DNA from: a virus
Virus record (IMG/VR): IMGVR_UViG_3300044624_001938
Location: 1 to 34,947 of that record
Direction: 5' to 3' (one strand)
Length of the DNA: 34,947 nucleotides
Shown: positions 24,995-32,286 of the stretch, piece by piece
Position numbering within the stretch: the first letter of the stretch is position 1
Layout of the letters: every line of letters begins with the position of its first letter
The notes under the pieces: generated by a model
Database searches by the model: none
Seen by the model: only the letters and a program-made list of their open reading frames with translations
Told to the model about the DNA's origin: nothing
Program-made: the position numbers and the translations under genes

Positions 24995-25329
24995 TGGCCA
25001 AGGACGCCTGCTACCACAAGATCAAGGGCTCCTATCAGGTGTTCCCTTCGGCGCGTGCGTCGCAGGCGCTGGCGAAATGCCGCAAGGAGTCTGGAGACGT
25101 CCGCAAGTCGGAGAAGGGCGCCGCCCTCAAGCGGTGGACTGCCGAGAAGTGGACCGACCAGAAGGGCAAGCCGTGCGGCTCAGGCACCAGCGGCGCCTAC
25201 TGCCGGCCCACCCGGAAGGTAAGCAGCGCCACGCCTAAGACGCGTGGTGAGCTGTCCTCGACGCAGAAGAGCAAGGCTGTGGCGGCAAAGAAGGCGGGCA
25301 AGCGCGCCCCTACGTTTCGGAGGAAGTGA
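24994..25329 (+). CDS. DUF5872-like basic protein, 111 aa
   Basis: The N-terminal pattern KDACYHKIKGSYQVFPS, then ARASQALAKCRKESGD, and the later stretches KRWTAEKWTDQKGKPCGS and YCRPTRKVSSATPKT match what I recall of the DUF5872-type family found in phages and large algal viruses. Its function is unknown. Four cysteines (positions 6, 29, 66 and 75 approximately) could form a small metal site. The protein is strongly basic (tail KSKAVAAKKAGKRAPTFRRK), so it may bind nucleic acid or be packaged with DNA. It is the first of three basic genes in a row, joined by one-base and GTGA overlaps. Confidence 0.6.
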   Translation: MAKDACYHKIKGSYQVFPSARASQALAKCRKESGDVRKSEKGAALKRWTAEKWTDQKGKPCGSGTSGAYCRPTRKVSSATPKTRGELSSTQKSKAVAAKKAGKRAPTFRRK

Positions 25330-25463
25330 TGCTCAAGAAGGTCAAGGGCGGCTACAAGGCCGCATCGTCGTCCGGGCGCCCTCTCTCGAAGAAGGCAAAG
25401 ACCAAGAAGGGCGCGATGAAGCAGATCGCGGCCGTCGAGATCAGCAAGAAGAAGCGCAAGTGA
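25329..25463 (+). CDS. Very small basic protein, 44 aa
   Basis: The frame starts at an ATG overlapping the previous stop (TGATG) and encodes MLKKVKGGYKAASSSGRPL followed by a lysine-rich part ending ISKKKRK. About a third of residues are Lys or Arg. The GYK...SGRPLSKK...TKKGAMKQIAAVE pattern resembles short basic phage proteins found beside DUF5872-like genes. Its stop overlaps the next GTG (GTGA). Charge suggests nucleic-acid binding, perhaps as a packaged, histone-like or core component. It is easily missed by size filters. Confidence 0.65.
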   Translation: MLKKVKGGYKAASSSGRPLSKKAKTKKGAMKQIAAVEISKKKRK

Positions 25464-25708
25464 AGAAGCCCGCCAAAGGCAAAGCCAAGGTCAAGGTGGT
25501 GCGGAACCCCAAGACCGGGCGCGCCAAGAAGGTGTCCTACGGCGCCGCTGGCGCGTCGGTGAAGCCGGGCACCTCGAAGGGCGACGCGTACTGCGCCCGC
25601 TCGATGGGGCAGATGCGCGACCACCCCGGCGCCGCCAAGGACCCGAACAGCCCGCTGCGCCTCAGTCGCAAGCGGTGGGCGTGCGTTGGGGAGCGGAGCC
25701 GCCGATGA
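25460..25708 (+). CDS. Small basic protein with DUF6321-like motif, 82 aa
   Basis: The GTG start overlaps the stop of the 44-aa gene. The N-terminus is Lys-rich (VKKPAKGKAKVKVVRNPKTGRAKKVSYG). The C-terminal half (KGDAYCARSMGQMRDHP...KDPNSPLRLSRKRWACVG) has the C...DPNSP..LSRKRW.C pattern I associate with DUF6321, a short family of unknown function in viruses. The two cysteines may be paired or metal-bound. The gene overlaps the endolysin start (ATGA), so the two are likely made together. The family name is from memory and should be treated as tentative. Confidence 0.6.
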   Translation: MKKPAKGKAKVKVVRNPKTGRAKKVSYGAAGASVKPGTSKGDAYCARSMGQMRDHPGAAKDPNSPLRLSRKRWACVGERSRR

Positions 25709-26145
25709 GCCTGAGCCAGCACTTCACACTGGCCGAGTTGACGCGCACCCGCACCGGGCTGGCGAACAACCCGTCTGCTGTGCATGTCGAGAACCTGACG
25801 GCGCTGTGCGTCGAGCTGCTGGAGCCGCTGCGGGCGGCGCTGGGCCAGCCGGTGCGCATCCTTAGCGGCTATCGCAGCAAGGCGGTCAACGGCGCCGTGC
25901 GTGGCAGCCCTACATCGGCGCACACGCTGGGCCTCGCGGCTGACTTGAAGAGCATCGCGGGCGACGCTGAGCACATCCTGCGCGTGCTGCACGGGCTGGA
26001 CCTGCCCGAGCTGGACCAGGCCATCGGCTACGACGCGACGCGGGGCGGGCACGTTCACGTTGGGCTGGCGCGCCCCGGCATGATGCCGCGCCGGCAGTAC
26101 CTGTGGGCGCCCGAAGAGGGCGGCTACCGGAGCTGGCAGCCCTAA
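25705..26145 (+). CDS. M15-family peptidase, endolysin
   Basis: This is a zinc D,D-carboxypeptidase-like enzyme that cuts peptidoglycan cross-links and releases progeny. Over 146 aa it shows the family pattern: N-terminal LSQHFTLAELTRTRTG...NNP, SGYRSKAVNGAVRGSPTSAHTLGLAADL with zinc ligands H73 and D80, and HVHVG near 116-120 with the third ligand histidine. The length fits the short peptidase_M15_3 group and there is no cell-wall-binding domain or signal peptide, so export would need the holin. It is the last rightward gene, directly before the bidirectional terminator, and overlaps the previous gene by ATGA. Confidence 0.9.
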   Translation: MSLSQHFTLAELTRTRTGLANNPSAVHVENLTALCVELLEPLRAALGQPVRILSGYRSKAVNGAVRGSPTSAHTLGLAADLKSIAGDAEHILRVLHGLDLPELDQAIGYDATRGGHVHVGLARPGMMPRRQYLWAPEEGGYRSWQP

Positions 26146-26151
26146 CGGAAA

Positions 26152-26189
26152 ACCCCCGCCCGGACCATCCGAGCGGGGGTGCCCCTTTT
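26152..26189. terminator. Bidirectional intrinsic terminator between convergent operons
   Basis: ACCCCCGC (26152-26159) pairs with GCGGGGGT (26173-26180). An inner CGGA/TCCG pair (26161-26164/26168-26171) extends the stem past a C/A mismatch. On the plus strand TTTT follows at 26186-26189. On the minus strand the stem is followed directly by TTTTCC (26151-26146). It sits 6 bases after the endolysin stop and about 70 after the helicase stop, so it ends both halves of the genome. Confidence 0.85.
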
Positions 26190-26250
26190 CCGCAGTCTGG
26201 CGCCCGCTGCCCCTGAGAGAACACCACGCCCGACCTGCGGGTAGGCTACC

Positions 26251-27522
26251 TCACTGCTCGGCACTGCGCAAGAACCACCGCTTGCTCACCTCGGCGCCCT
26301 CGCGCACGGTGCGTCGGTCGCAGCCCAGGCCGCGCAGCACCTCGCACACTTGCACCGAATGGTGGCGCGCCCGCTGGTGCATCGGCACCTCAAGGTGGTC
26401 GAGAACGTGCGTCACCAGGAAGCCCTTGCGCGCGAGCATGACGCCAGCGGGGGAGGCCAACCATTCGGCCACGCGCTCCTTCCACGGGTGCTGCTGCTGG
26501 TACTCAAGGTGCGCTTCGTCCAGCTCGGCCTCAGCGCGCTCGGGCAGAATCCAGCGCTCACCGGCGCGGTAGGCGGTCAACACCTCGGCCCACACTTGAT
26601 CGCGCACCGACGCCAGCTCAGTGATGCGCGCCCAGGTGGTGTCGCGGGTGGCGCGGCAAGTCACGGGCCAGAAGCGCCGGTTGCCGGTGGGGTCCGTCAG
26701 GAACTGCTCTTCGTTCGTCGACCCCAGGAACACACACTGACGCTCAATCGTGGTCGGCATGCGGTCATACGGGCGCCGCAGCTTGTCGCGCCGGCCCGAG
26801 ATGAACGCCTTGACGCTCTCGACATCGGAGCGCCGCGTTGCGCTCAGCTCGGCCAGCTCGTAGATCCACACGCCCTCAAGGTTCAGGTACGCGTCCTTGT
26901 CGCCCAGCGCGAAGGGCGTTTCCGCAAACCACTCCCCAGCCAGGGCGCGCCCGAACTGCGACTTGCCCACAGCCTGCCCCCCGACGAGGACCACCATCGA
27001 GTCAACCTTGCACCCCGGCTGGTAGACCCGCGCCACCGCTGAGATGAGCCAGCGCCAGCACATCTCGCTGGTGAGGGCGCTATCGTCGGCGCCCAGGTAG
27101 CGGGCGAAGAGATGGCGCGCCCGCTGTACTCCGTCCCAGCCGGGCAAGTGGCCAAGGTACTCGCGCACCACATGCACCGGATGCAGGCTCGCAGCGCGCC
27201 GCGTTGCGCGCGCCAGGACGTCGTGCGCGAAGTGAACGCGGTACTGCGCCCCGAACAGCTCAGCCAGGGCGTCGAGGTCGGCGTCGGACAGCGGCGCCCA
27301 GCGCCCGTTGTCGCCTCGCCACTGCGGGGCGCCGGTGAACTGGTCCCAGCGCAGCCGGCCGGCGAGCTGCGGGTCGGACTCCAGCAGCGCCACCGCGTTG
27401 GAGAAGCACGCCTTGGGGCGCCCGGTGAGGCTGCCGTCAGGCTCCACCCGGAGGCCGTCAAGCGGCGTGGCGAGCAGGACGTTGCGCACTTGCGTTGTGC
27501 GATCGGAACGGTCGAGGTTCAT
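26251..27522 (-). CDS. VapE/VirE-type replicative helicase
   Basis: This 423-aa protein is an ATPase of the virulence-associated protein E (VirE/VapE) family, phage helicases that usually pair with an AEP primase. Visible motifs are WRWLISAVARVYQPG (157-170), Walker A GGQAVGKS (181-188), DKDAYLNLEGVWIYELAEL with the Walker B acid E222 (208-226), SVKAFIS...RRPYDRM (237-255), the sensor-like GSTN (267-270) and TGNRRFWPV (279-287) with the arginine finger region. It probably unwinds DNA at the phage origin. The ATG overlaps the primase stop (ATGA), so the two are made together. It is the last leftward gene before the terminator. Confidence 0.9.
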   Translation of the reverse strand: MNLDRSDRTTQVRNVLLATPLDGLRVEPDGSLTGRPKACFSNAVALLESDPQLAGRLRWDQFTGAPQWRGDNGRWAPLSDADLDALAELFGAQYRVHFAHDVLARATRRAASLHPVHVVREYLGHLPGWDGVQRARHLFARYLGADDSALTSEMCWRWLISAVARVYQPGCKVDSMVVLVGGQAVGKSQFGRALAGEWFAETPFALGDKDAYLNLEGVWIYELAELSATRRSDVESVKAFISGRRDKLRRPYDRMPTTIERQCVFLGSTNEEQFLTDPTGNRRFWPVTCRATRDTTWARITELASVRDQVWAEVLTAYRAGERWILPERAEAELDEAHLEYQQQHPWKERVAEWLASPAGVMLARKGFLVTHVLDHLEVPMHQRARHHSVQVCEVLRGLGCDRRTVREGAEVSKRWFLRSAEQ

Positions 27523-28439
27523 GGGGCGGCTCCAGTGATGCGGCGGACTCCCGAGCGTACCGCGTTGCTCGCCTCGTCGGCGGGTAGACCACACGCGATC
27601 GCGGCGTCAATCAGGCGCTGTGTCCAGCGGGCCGTGTCGGCGGGCGGCAGGCCACGCTTGCCCAGCGCAACGCCGGCATCGAGCGCGGCGCGGTTGCGCC
27701 CGCCGGGCTGTGCCAGCGCCAGCCGCGCCTCCACGCGCGCTAGGTAGGCGCCGTGCGCGTGCTCGCTCGGGGGAGTCTCAGGGTGTGAGGGTGCGGAGTA
27801 AGGGTTGATGGGGGCGGGGCGGGCGGCAGGCGGCGGGTACGCCTCAAGGATGTCTCGAAGGCGCAGGCGGCGCCGGTAGGGGCAGCTCGCCCACACGCGG
27901 GGCGGTGGCTGCCCAGGGCGCTCAGCGGGCAACAGGTACGCGCGCGACGGGTCCTTGCATTGGGCGTCGACAGCGACGCCGTGCGCGGCGGCCCACCGGG
28001 CGGCGGCGCTCCAGTGGGCGCTCCACTCGTCGCGCTTGATCGGCTCTTCGAGGGGCCACAGGATGCGCGCCTTGGGCCGCTCGTCGGCGTGGGACCAGCT
28101 CGTGTGCGCCCACCACCGGGCGCCGCTCGCATCGCCCAGGGCGTCGAGCCGAGACAGCGGGCCGCCATCGTCGACGTCGAGCACGAGGCAGGTCAGCGCC
28201 TCCACCGCGTCGATGCGGCGCGGCGCGAGGCCAGGTGCGCTGGCAGCGTAGCGGGCCGGCGACCACGCGGGCGCGTCGCGCTTGTCGCTGATGGGCCGGC
28301 GCGGCACCTCGCCCCGCCCGTCGAGCAGGGCGCCCAGATCAGGCAAGTTGCAGCGGCGGCGCAGCACGGTGGAAGAGCGCGCCACGCCGCCGGGCAGCAG
28401 GCCGAACTCCACCAGCATGAACTGGTCCGGCACAGTCAC
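27519..28439 (-). CDS. Archaeo-eukaryotic-type (AEP) primase
   Basis: The 306-aa protein shows AEP primase motifs: LVLDVDDGG with metal-binding D88 and D90, WAHTSWSHADERPKARILWPLEEPI with H117 and R124 of the central motif, and DAQCKDPSRAYLLP with D163. It would make primers at the phage origin for the host replicase. The C-terminal region after about 200 is Pro-rich and then helical (AALDAGVALGKRGL...), like the PriCT-type ends of such primases. I chose the GTG overlapping the exonuclease stop (GTGA). Longer frames reach into the exonuclease gene. It is followed by the helicase with an ATGA overlap, giving a split primase-helicase. Confidence 0.85.
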   Translation of the reverse strand: MTVPDQFMLVEFGLLPGGVARSSTVLRRRCNLPDLGALLDGRGEVPRRPISDKRDAPAWSPARYAASAPGLAPRRIDAVEALTCLVLDVDDGGPLSRLDALGDASGARWWAHTSWSHADERPKARILWPLEEPIKRDEWSAHWSAAARWAAAHGVAVDAQCKDPSRAYLLPAERPGQPPPRVWASCPYRRRLRLRDILEAYPPPAARPAPINPYSAPSHPETPPSEHAHGAYLARVEARLALAQPGGRNRAALDAGVALGKRGLPPADTARWTQRLIDAAIACGLPADEASNAVRSGVRRITGAAP

Positions 28440-29083
28440 GGCGCCCCCACAGGCGGCAGGCTCTCCCGGTAGCGCTGCACCGCGCGCTGGTACTCCATGT
28501 TCGCCTGATTGATGCGGGTCCAGAACAGCGCATCGTCGTGCTGCGGCGGCAACTGCGTGTCGAGCAGCCAGCGGTACTGTGCCCGCCAGATGTCGCGCAC
28601 GGCCATCGCATCGCTCCATGCGTCGTGCGGGCGCCAGTACCAGGGGACGTCGCCACACCACCGCGCGAAGATGTCCGCCAGGTGGCGCTTGCCCGCCTCC
28701 GGGTAGCGCGCCGCATCCACCCAGCGCGTGTCGATGCAGCGGGTGCCGACCCCCGCCATGCCGCCCCCGGCGCGGGTCGCACCAGCCAGCAGCATGGCGA
28801 TGTCGAACGCCACGTTCTGCCCCACCAGCACGGCGCCGCGGAGGAACCCGCCGGCTTGTGCGAACACGTTTGCAGGCGGCGTGCCGTTCTCGGCCAGGAA
28901 CTGCTGCGTCAGCCCGTGAACTGCCTGCGCCTCGCTGGTCCACTCGGGCGCACGCGGCATGTCGGTCCAGTCGATGTAGGCGGTGAGGGTGGTGCCCGCC
29001 AGGTCGACGAGGGCCAGCTGGATGGGCGCATGCTTGTCGGCCTTGAGGCCGGTTGTCTCAGTGTCAATCGCTACGAATCGCAT
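28436..29083 (-). CDS. DnaQ-like 3-prime to 5-prime exonuclease
   Basis: This 215-aa protein carries the DEDDh exonuclease signature: IDTETTG (D7, E9), QNVAFD (D94) and HDAWSDA (H153, D158). Enzymes of this family degrade single strands or proofread DNA synthesis. Here the gene stands between SSB and primase, so a role in replication, recombination with the ERF protein or nucleotide recycling is likely. The ATG at 29083 has a GAGG site 9 bases upstream. The C-terminal 50 residues (DTQLPPQHDDALFWTRINQANMEYQRAVQRYRES) form an added helical part of unknown function. The gene start overlaps the preceding small gene by 20 bases in another frame. Confidence 0.9.
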   Translation of the reverse strand: MRFVAIDTETTGLKADKHAPIQLALVDLAGTTLTAYIDWTDMPRAPEWTSEAQAVHGLTQQFLAENGTPPANVFAQAGGFLRGAVLVGQNVAFDIAMLLAGATRAGGGMAGVGTRCIDTRWVDAARYPEAGKRHLADIFARWCGDVPWYWRPHDAWSDAMAVRDIWRAQYRWLLDTQLPPQHDDALFWTRINQANMEYQRAVQRYRESLPPVGAP

Positions 29084-29243
29084 GGAAGCGGTCCTCGAGG
29101 TAGAGCCGGTGGAGTTGCGCCCGGAACAGCCCGAGCGTGTCGACGCACACGCGGACCACGGCCGCCTCCCGCTCATCGCACGAGGGGAGGGCGGCGTGGT
29201 ACGCCTCGATGCGAGCGTCGAGCAGGCGCAGGACGCTCAGCAT
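29064..29243 (-). CDS. Small hypothetical protein, 59 aa, between SSB and exonuclease
   Basis: The frame starts at the ATG at 29241-29243, 10 bases after the SSB stop, and encodes MLSVLRLLDARIEAYHAAL... ending with FHAIRSD. The product is a single amphipathic helical unit with one central CDEREAAVVRVCVD stretch, so it may form a helical hairpin. It fills exactly the only gap in an otherwise gapless operon and overlaps the exonuclease start by 20 bases, which argues that it is real. No ribosome binding site is visible, so it would depend on coupling to SSB. The function is unknown. Confidence 0.55.
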   Translation of the reverse strand: MLSVLRLLDARIEAYHAALPSCDEREAAVVRVCVDTLGLFRAQLHRLYLEDRFHAIRSD

Positions 29244-29253
29244 CGTGTCGGGG

Positions 29254-29673
29254 TCAGAACGGGATGTCGTCAGTGTCGCGCCGCTGAGGAGTGGTGGGGC
29301 GCCGCGAGGGGGCGCGGGGCGCCTCGTCGTGCTCGTCGCTGGTGGGCGCCGCTTGCCGGGCCGGAGCCACGACCTGCGCGTCGTCGGCCTTGATCTCAGC
29401 GACCGTGCGCTCCTGCCCGTCCTTTGCCGTGTAGGTGCGGTAGGTGAGCTGCCCCGTCACCTCGACTGTGGCGCCCTTGTGCGCGCGCTCGGCCAGGAAC
29501 TCAGCAGCCTTGCCGAACACGGTGACGGCGTGCCAGTCGGCCACGGTCTGCCACTCCGCGCCGACCTTGGTGCGGCGGTTGGTGGCAAGGCGCAGCTCAG
29601 CGATGGTGGTGTCGCCGGCCTTCTTGATGATGGGGTCGGCGCCGAGCCGACCGACGAGACAGATGCGGTTCAC
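29254..29673 (-). CDS. ssb: Single-stranded DNA-binding protein
   Basis: The 139-aa protein has the OB-fold pattern of bacterial SSB: MNRICLVGRLGADPIIKKAG, ELRLATNRR, WHAVTVFGKAAEFLAERAHKGATVEVTGQLTYRTYTAKDGQERT. A disordered Pro/Arg-rich linker and the acidic tip DTDDIPF follow. That C-terminal tip is the known docking site for replication and repair partners, so the phage SSB probably recruits host or phage enzymes. The gene overlaps the ERF gene by ATGA, an arrangement common for annealase-SSB pairs. Confidence 0.95.
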   Translation of the reverse strand: MNRICLVGRLGADPIIKKAGDTTIAELRLATNRRTKVGAEWQTVADWHAVTVFGKAAEFLAERAHKGATVEVTGQLTYRTYTAKDGQERTVAEIKADDAQVVAPARQAAPTSDEHDEAPRAPSRRPTTPQRRDTDDIPF

Positions 29674-30332
29674 TTGCTCTCTCCGGGGTGCAGAATGGTT
29701 TTCACGATGGGCGCCAACTGCGCCTTGGTCATGCGCTCGGCATCGGGCGCGCGCGTCAGCAGCAGCTCGTCAGGGTCGACCACTCCCTGCTGCTTGAGGT
29801 AGGCGCAGGCGGCAGCGAAGGGCGACAACTCACCCTTGGGCGGCGCGGCGGGCGGCGGCGGCGGCGCCTCTTCGAGCCCCAGGCGGTCGCGGCCGGACCA
29901 GTCCATGTCATCCTCCTTGTCGACGCGCGGCGCCAGCAGCAGGTCGCGCAGCAGGTAGCCGAGCCCCGTGGTGCGGGCGCTGGCCAGGGCCTTGTCGAGC
30001 GGGCGCCCCTTCTCGGGGACCACCGGCCAGTGGGTCGACAGCTCCATCGTCTGCCCGGTGGCGGGGTGCGCCAGCTCCCACCCCATGACGGCGACGGCCG
30101 GCACGCCGAGCGCCACCATGTCGGCGCTGGCAGCCAGGTGCGTGGTCAGCGGGAGCAGGACCAGTCCGGCCTCGTGGAGCGCGGCGCGTGCGTCGCGGAT
30201 CATGCTTTCGCTGGACACGTACTTGTACTTGTGGAAGTCGTTGCGGGAGTCCTTGAGTACGCCGGGCAGGAGCTGCTGGGCGAGCAGCAGCGCTTCGCGC
30301 AGAGACTTGGGGGTGTTCTTCTTCTCAGTCAT
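29670..30332 (-). CDS. erf: ERF-family single-strand annealing protein
   Basis: ERF proteins (P22 type) anneal complementary single strands and circularise or recombine phage DNA. The 220-aa product shows the family pattern: SLREALLLAQQLLPGVLKDSRNDFHKYKYVSSESMIRDARAALHEAGL (about 10-57), a central beta part, and the conserved helix DKALASARTTGLGYLLRDLLLAPRVDKEDD near 118-147. A Pro-rich linker and a small C-terminal domain (PFAAACAYLKQQGV...) follow. The ATG overlaps the RuvC-like gene by 8 bases. With SSB, the exonuclease and the RuvC-like nuclease it forms a complete recombination set. Confidence 0.85.
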   Translation of the reverse strand: MTEKKNTPKSLREALLLAQQLLPGVLKDSRNDFHKYKYVSSESMIRDARAALHEAGLVLLPLTTHLAASADMVALGVPAVAVMGWELAHPATGQTMELSTHWPVVPEKGRPLDKALASARTTGLGYLLRDLLLAPRVDKEDDMDWSGRDRLGLEEAPPPPPAAPPKGELSPFAAACAYLKQQGVVDPDELLLTRAPDAERMTKAQLAPIVKTILHPGESK

Positions 30333-30927
30333 CGGTGTTCTCCGGGGGCAGGGGACGGGGGGTACGCTGGGTAGGGTTACGGCCACGGCCCAGGATGAGC
30401 CGCCCGTACACGGCGAGGGCGGCAGCGTCAGCCACCCCGTCGTGCGGCTTGCGCCGGTTGCCGACGCAGAGATCGAGGTTCGGAAGGCGGCGCTCGCACC
30501 ATGCCATGACGGCTGCCTTGGGGTCGGCGTCCTGAGGGATGCCGAGAGTCTGGTGCCAGTGCGCCGGGGTCGGCTGCTCCCAGGCCCAGCCGCGCGTGGC
30601 GACCGAGCCGACGATGAGGCCGATGCCAAACGCGGCGCGCGCCTGCGAATGCAGCCCCTGGTGCGGGCGCAACTGCACCGCCTCCACCACCGTCAGGGTG
30701 GGCGCCTGCCCGATGGCAGCCTGCATGGACGCCAGCGCCCGAGGGTACGCCACCTCAAGGTGGGCGCGCGGCCCGAGGTAACCATCGGCGCCGTCTGCCC
30801 AGCGGACGAGCAGTTGATCGTCGGGGCCGAGGGCGACCATCGCACCCTTGAGGCCGGGGTCAATGCCCAGGACCCAGGTGCCACGGTCGAGCGCCGCGAG
30901 CGCGGACAGTTGATGGAAGGTTGTCAT
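30325..30927 (-). CDS. RuvC-like Holliday junction nuclease
   Basis: This 200-aa protein has an RNase H-fold resolvase pattern: LGIDPGLKGAM with D23, TVVEAVQLRPHQG with E82, and KPHDGVADAAALAVYG with D163 and D167. Such enzymes resolve branched DNA made during recombination and replication so that it can be packaged. The ATG overlaps the upstream stop (ATGA), and an alternative longer frame is rejected because it lies inside the upstream gene. The basic middle region (GNRRKPHDG) fits DNA binding. It may act with the ERF protein encoded next. Confidence 0.85.
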   Translation of the reverse strand: MTTFHQLSALAALDRGTWVLGIDPGLKGAMVALGPDDQLLVRWADGADGYLGPRAHLEVAYPRALASMQAAIGQAPTLTVVEAVQLRPHQGLHSQARAAFGIGLIVGSVATRGWAWEQPTPAHWHQTLGIPQDADPKAAVMAWCERRLPNLDLCVGNRRKPHDGVADAAALAVYGRLILGRGRNPTQRTPRPLPPENTDD

Positions 30928-31652
30928 TCGGGGGCCAGCTCCCAGCGGTGGATGGCGTGGTAGAGCCGCGAGCGCGGGGTGGGCCGGCGCCCGTAGCGGG
31001 TGAAGCCGTGGACCGGCGGCCCGCTCCCCACCCAGCACCACGCATGCGAGCGGCGCACATCGTAGAACCGCTCGGGGTGCCCCCAAACGGCGTCCTCCCT
31101 GGTGCGGACCAGCACCAGCGGCTCGCCCGCAAAGAAGCTGCTCCACCCCGCGCCGGCGCGCGCCACCCACTCGACGGCGCCCGCCAGCTCACGCGATGGC
31201 AGGTGCGCGTCAGTAGCCGGGCGCTCGACGAGGGTGATGCTGGGCATCATGTGCGCGTACTCGTCGGGGGTGGGCTGTGCCTTGGCCGGCAACAACCGAG
31301 CGCCACCGAGCGCCACCGAGATGCGCGATACGATGGGCATGTCGAGGCCGTAGCCGTCGACGCGCAGCGCGTCATAGTCCACCGGCTCATCGGGGCGCGG
31401 CGGCTTCGGTTGCGCCAGCAGCGCCGTCTTCTCAGCCTCACCCTCAGCGGGCGGCTTGAGGCCGTTGCGTACCGCGATGTCGATCGACGCACACTGGTAG
31501 CCGATGGCGTCAGACCATCCCAGGTGTTTGTGCCACAGCACAGCCAGCTCCATCGAGCGGCGCCACCGGGGCAGCAGGTCGTCGAGCCACGCGCGGGTGA
31601 AGGTGCCATCCTCCACGCGGCGCCGCGCTTCTTCAAGGGGCATCATTCGCAT
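30924..31652 (-). CDS. Hypothetical protein, 242 aa
   Basis: I do not recognise the family. It begins MRMMPLEEARRRVEDG and has a helical N-terminal third (TRAWLDDLLPRWRRSMELAVLWHKHLGWSDAIGYQ), a Pro-rich middle, and an aromatic C-terminal third with many Trp and Arg residues (WSSFFAGEPLVLVRTREDAVWGHPERFYDVRRSHAWCWVG). The ATG at 31652 has GGAG 7 bases upstream and overlaps the previous gene by 20 bases; two further ATG codons follow closely. It is directly before the RuvC-like gene, so a DNA-metabolism role is possible. A 10-bp tandem repeat in the DNA (31299-31322) encodes the ALGGA part. Confidence 0.6.
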   Translation of the reverse strand: MRMMPLEEARRRVEDGTFTRAWLDDLLPRWRRSMELAVLWHKHLGWSDAIGYQCASIDIAVRNGLKPPAEGEAEKTALLAQPKPPRPDEPVDYDALRVDGYGLDMPIVSRISVALGGARLLPAKAQPTPDEYAHMMPSITLVERPATDAHLPSRELAGAVEWVARAGAGWSSFFAGEPLVLVRTREDAVWGHPERFYDVRRSHAWCWVGSGPPVHGFTRYGRRPTPRSRLYHAIHRWELAPE

Positions 31653-31875
31653 CGGGCATCTCCAGAGACAGGCGAGGATAGACGTCGTTCAGCGCGGCGG
31701 ACAAGCGCCCTTCGGTCACGCCGTCACGGATCACAGTCCCGTCAGCGTGCGACACTTCCCACCACCCGCTGCGACGGTGCAGCAGGAGACGGGGCACGGC
31801 GCCCTCCAGCAGTAGCCAGAGCGGGCCGTGCTGCGCCCACGCCCAGGGAGCGGGCACCACGAGGGGAGGGATCAC
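31633..31875 (-). CDS. Hypothetical protein, 80 aa, GTG start
   Basis: The GTG at 31873-31875 overlaps the upstream stop (GTGA), giving a protein beginning IPPLVVPAPWAWAQHGPLWL after the start residue. It then has two basic strands (RLLLHRRSGWWEVSHADGTV) and an acidic end (LEMPDANDAP). The longer frame with an ATG at 31932 lies inside the upstream gene and lacks a ribosome binding site. The tryptophan-rich composition and short strands suggest a small beta fold. No function can be given. It sits in the tightly packed leftward operon. Confidence 0.55.
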   Translation of the reverse strand: MIPPLVVPAPWAWAQHGPLWLLLEGAVPRLLLHRRSGWWEVSHADGTVIRDGVTEGRLSAALNDVYPRLSLEMPDANDAP

Positions 31876-32141
31876 GACGCACCACCAACGGGCGGAAGGT
31901 GAGGGTACACGGCGGCGCGCGCGGCCACCCATGAGGCGGCCAGTTCGTCGAGCCCCTGCGCGCGCAGGCGCAGGATCACAAGGTCGAGCAGGCCAGGTTG
32001 AGGGGCGCCCACCGAGCCGGCGGCCCAGCGGCGCATCGTCGCATGGGGGAAACCGATGGCGCGCTCCACCGCTTTCCAGTTGCCGTAGTGGAGATGCAGC
32101 AGCTCCACGGCGGGGCGCAGGGGGGAGAGGTCAAGGGGCAT
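31872..32141 (-). CDS. Small HTH-like DNA-binding protein, 89 aa
   Basis: Residues about 20-45 (GNWKAVERAIGFPHATMRRWAAG) have the form of a helix-turn-helix with a recognition helix (PHATMRRWAAG), as in small phage regulators. The rest is helical (LLDLVILRLRAQGLDELAASWVAARAAV). A GGAGG site lies 7 bases before the ATG, so it is translated independently. It is the clearest small DNA-binding candidate among the leftward genes. It could be the protein that binds the repeats at 207-466 or 1283-1334, which is inference. Confidence 0.6.
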   Translation of the reverse strand: MPLDLSPLRPAVELLHLHYGNWKAVERAIGFPHATMRRWAAGSVGAPQPGLLDLVILRLRAQGLDELAASWVAARAAVYPHLPPVGGAS

Positions 32142-32142
32142 G

Positions 32143-32286
32143 TCAGTCCTCCAGAGTGGCAGAGATGGTCATCAGGCCGACAAGCGCAAGGGGAATCCAG
32201 GCGGCGTGCCAGACAGGGATGCCGGTGACAGCGAGCAGGAACGCGCCGACAAGGGCGGCTCCACCGATGAAGCGGGCGACGGTCAA
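32143..32286 (-). CDS. Two-helix membrane microprotein, 47 aa, TTG start
   Basis: The TTG overlaps the stop of the upstream microprotein (TTGA). The product begins with TVARFIGGAALVGAFLLAV after the start residue, continues through TGIPVWHAAWIPLALVGLM, and ends ISATLED. It has two hydrophobic stretches separated by a short Pro/Trp turn and no charged residue within them, so a membrane hairpin is likely. It ends just before the HTH gene. Such small leftward-operon membrane proteins can be superinfection-exclusion or host-takeover factors, which is a guess here. The frame is too short for usual gene filters. Confidence 0.6.
   Translation of the reverse strand: MTVARFIGGAALVGAFLLAVTGIPVWHAAWIPLALVGLMTISATLED

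Noticed and set aside
26240-26250. Small hairpin GGTAG-G-CTACC after the helicase stop
   Set aside because: The loop is a single base and no U-run follows. The strong terminator at 26152-26189 explains termination.
31299-31322. 10-bp tandem repeat CGAGCGCCAC
   Set aside because: Only two full copies, in frame within a coding region. Probably a minor slippage product without regulatory meaning.
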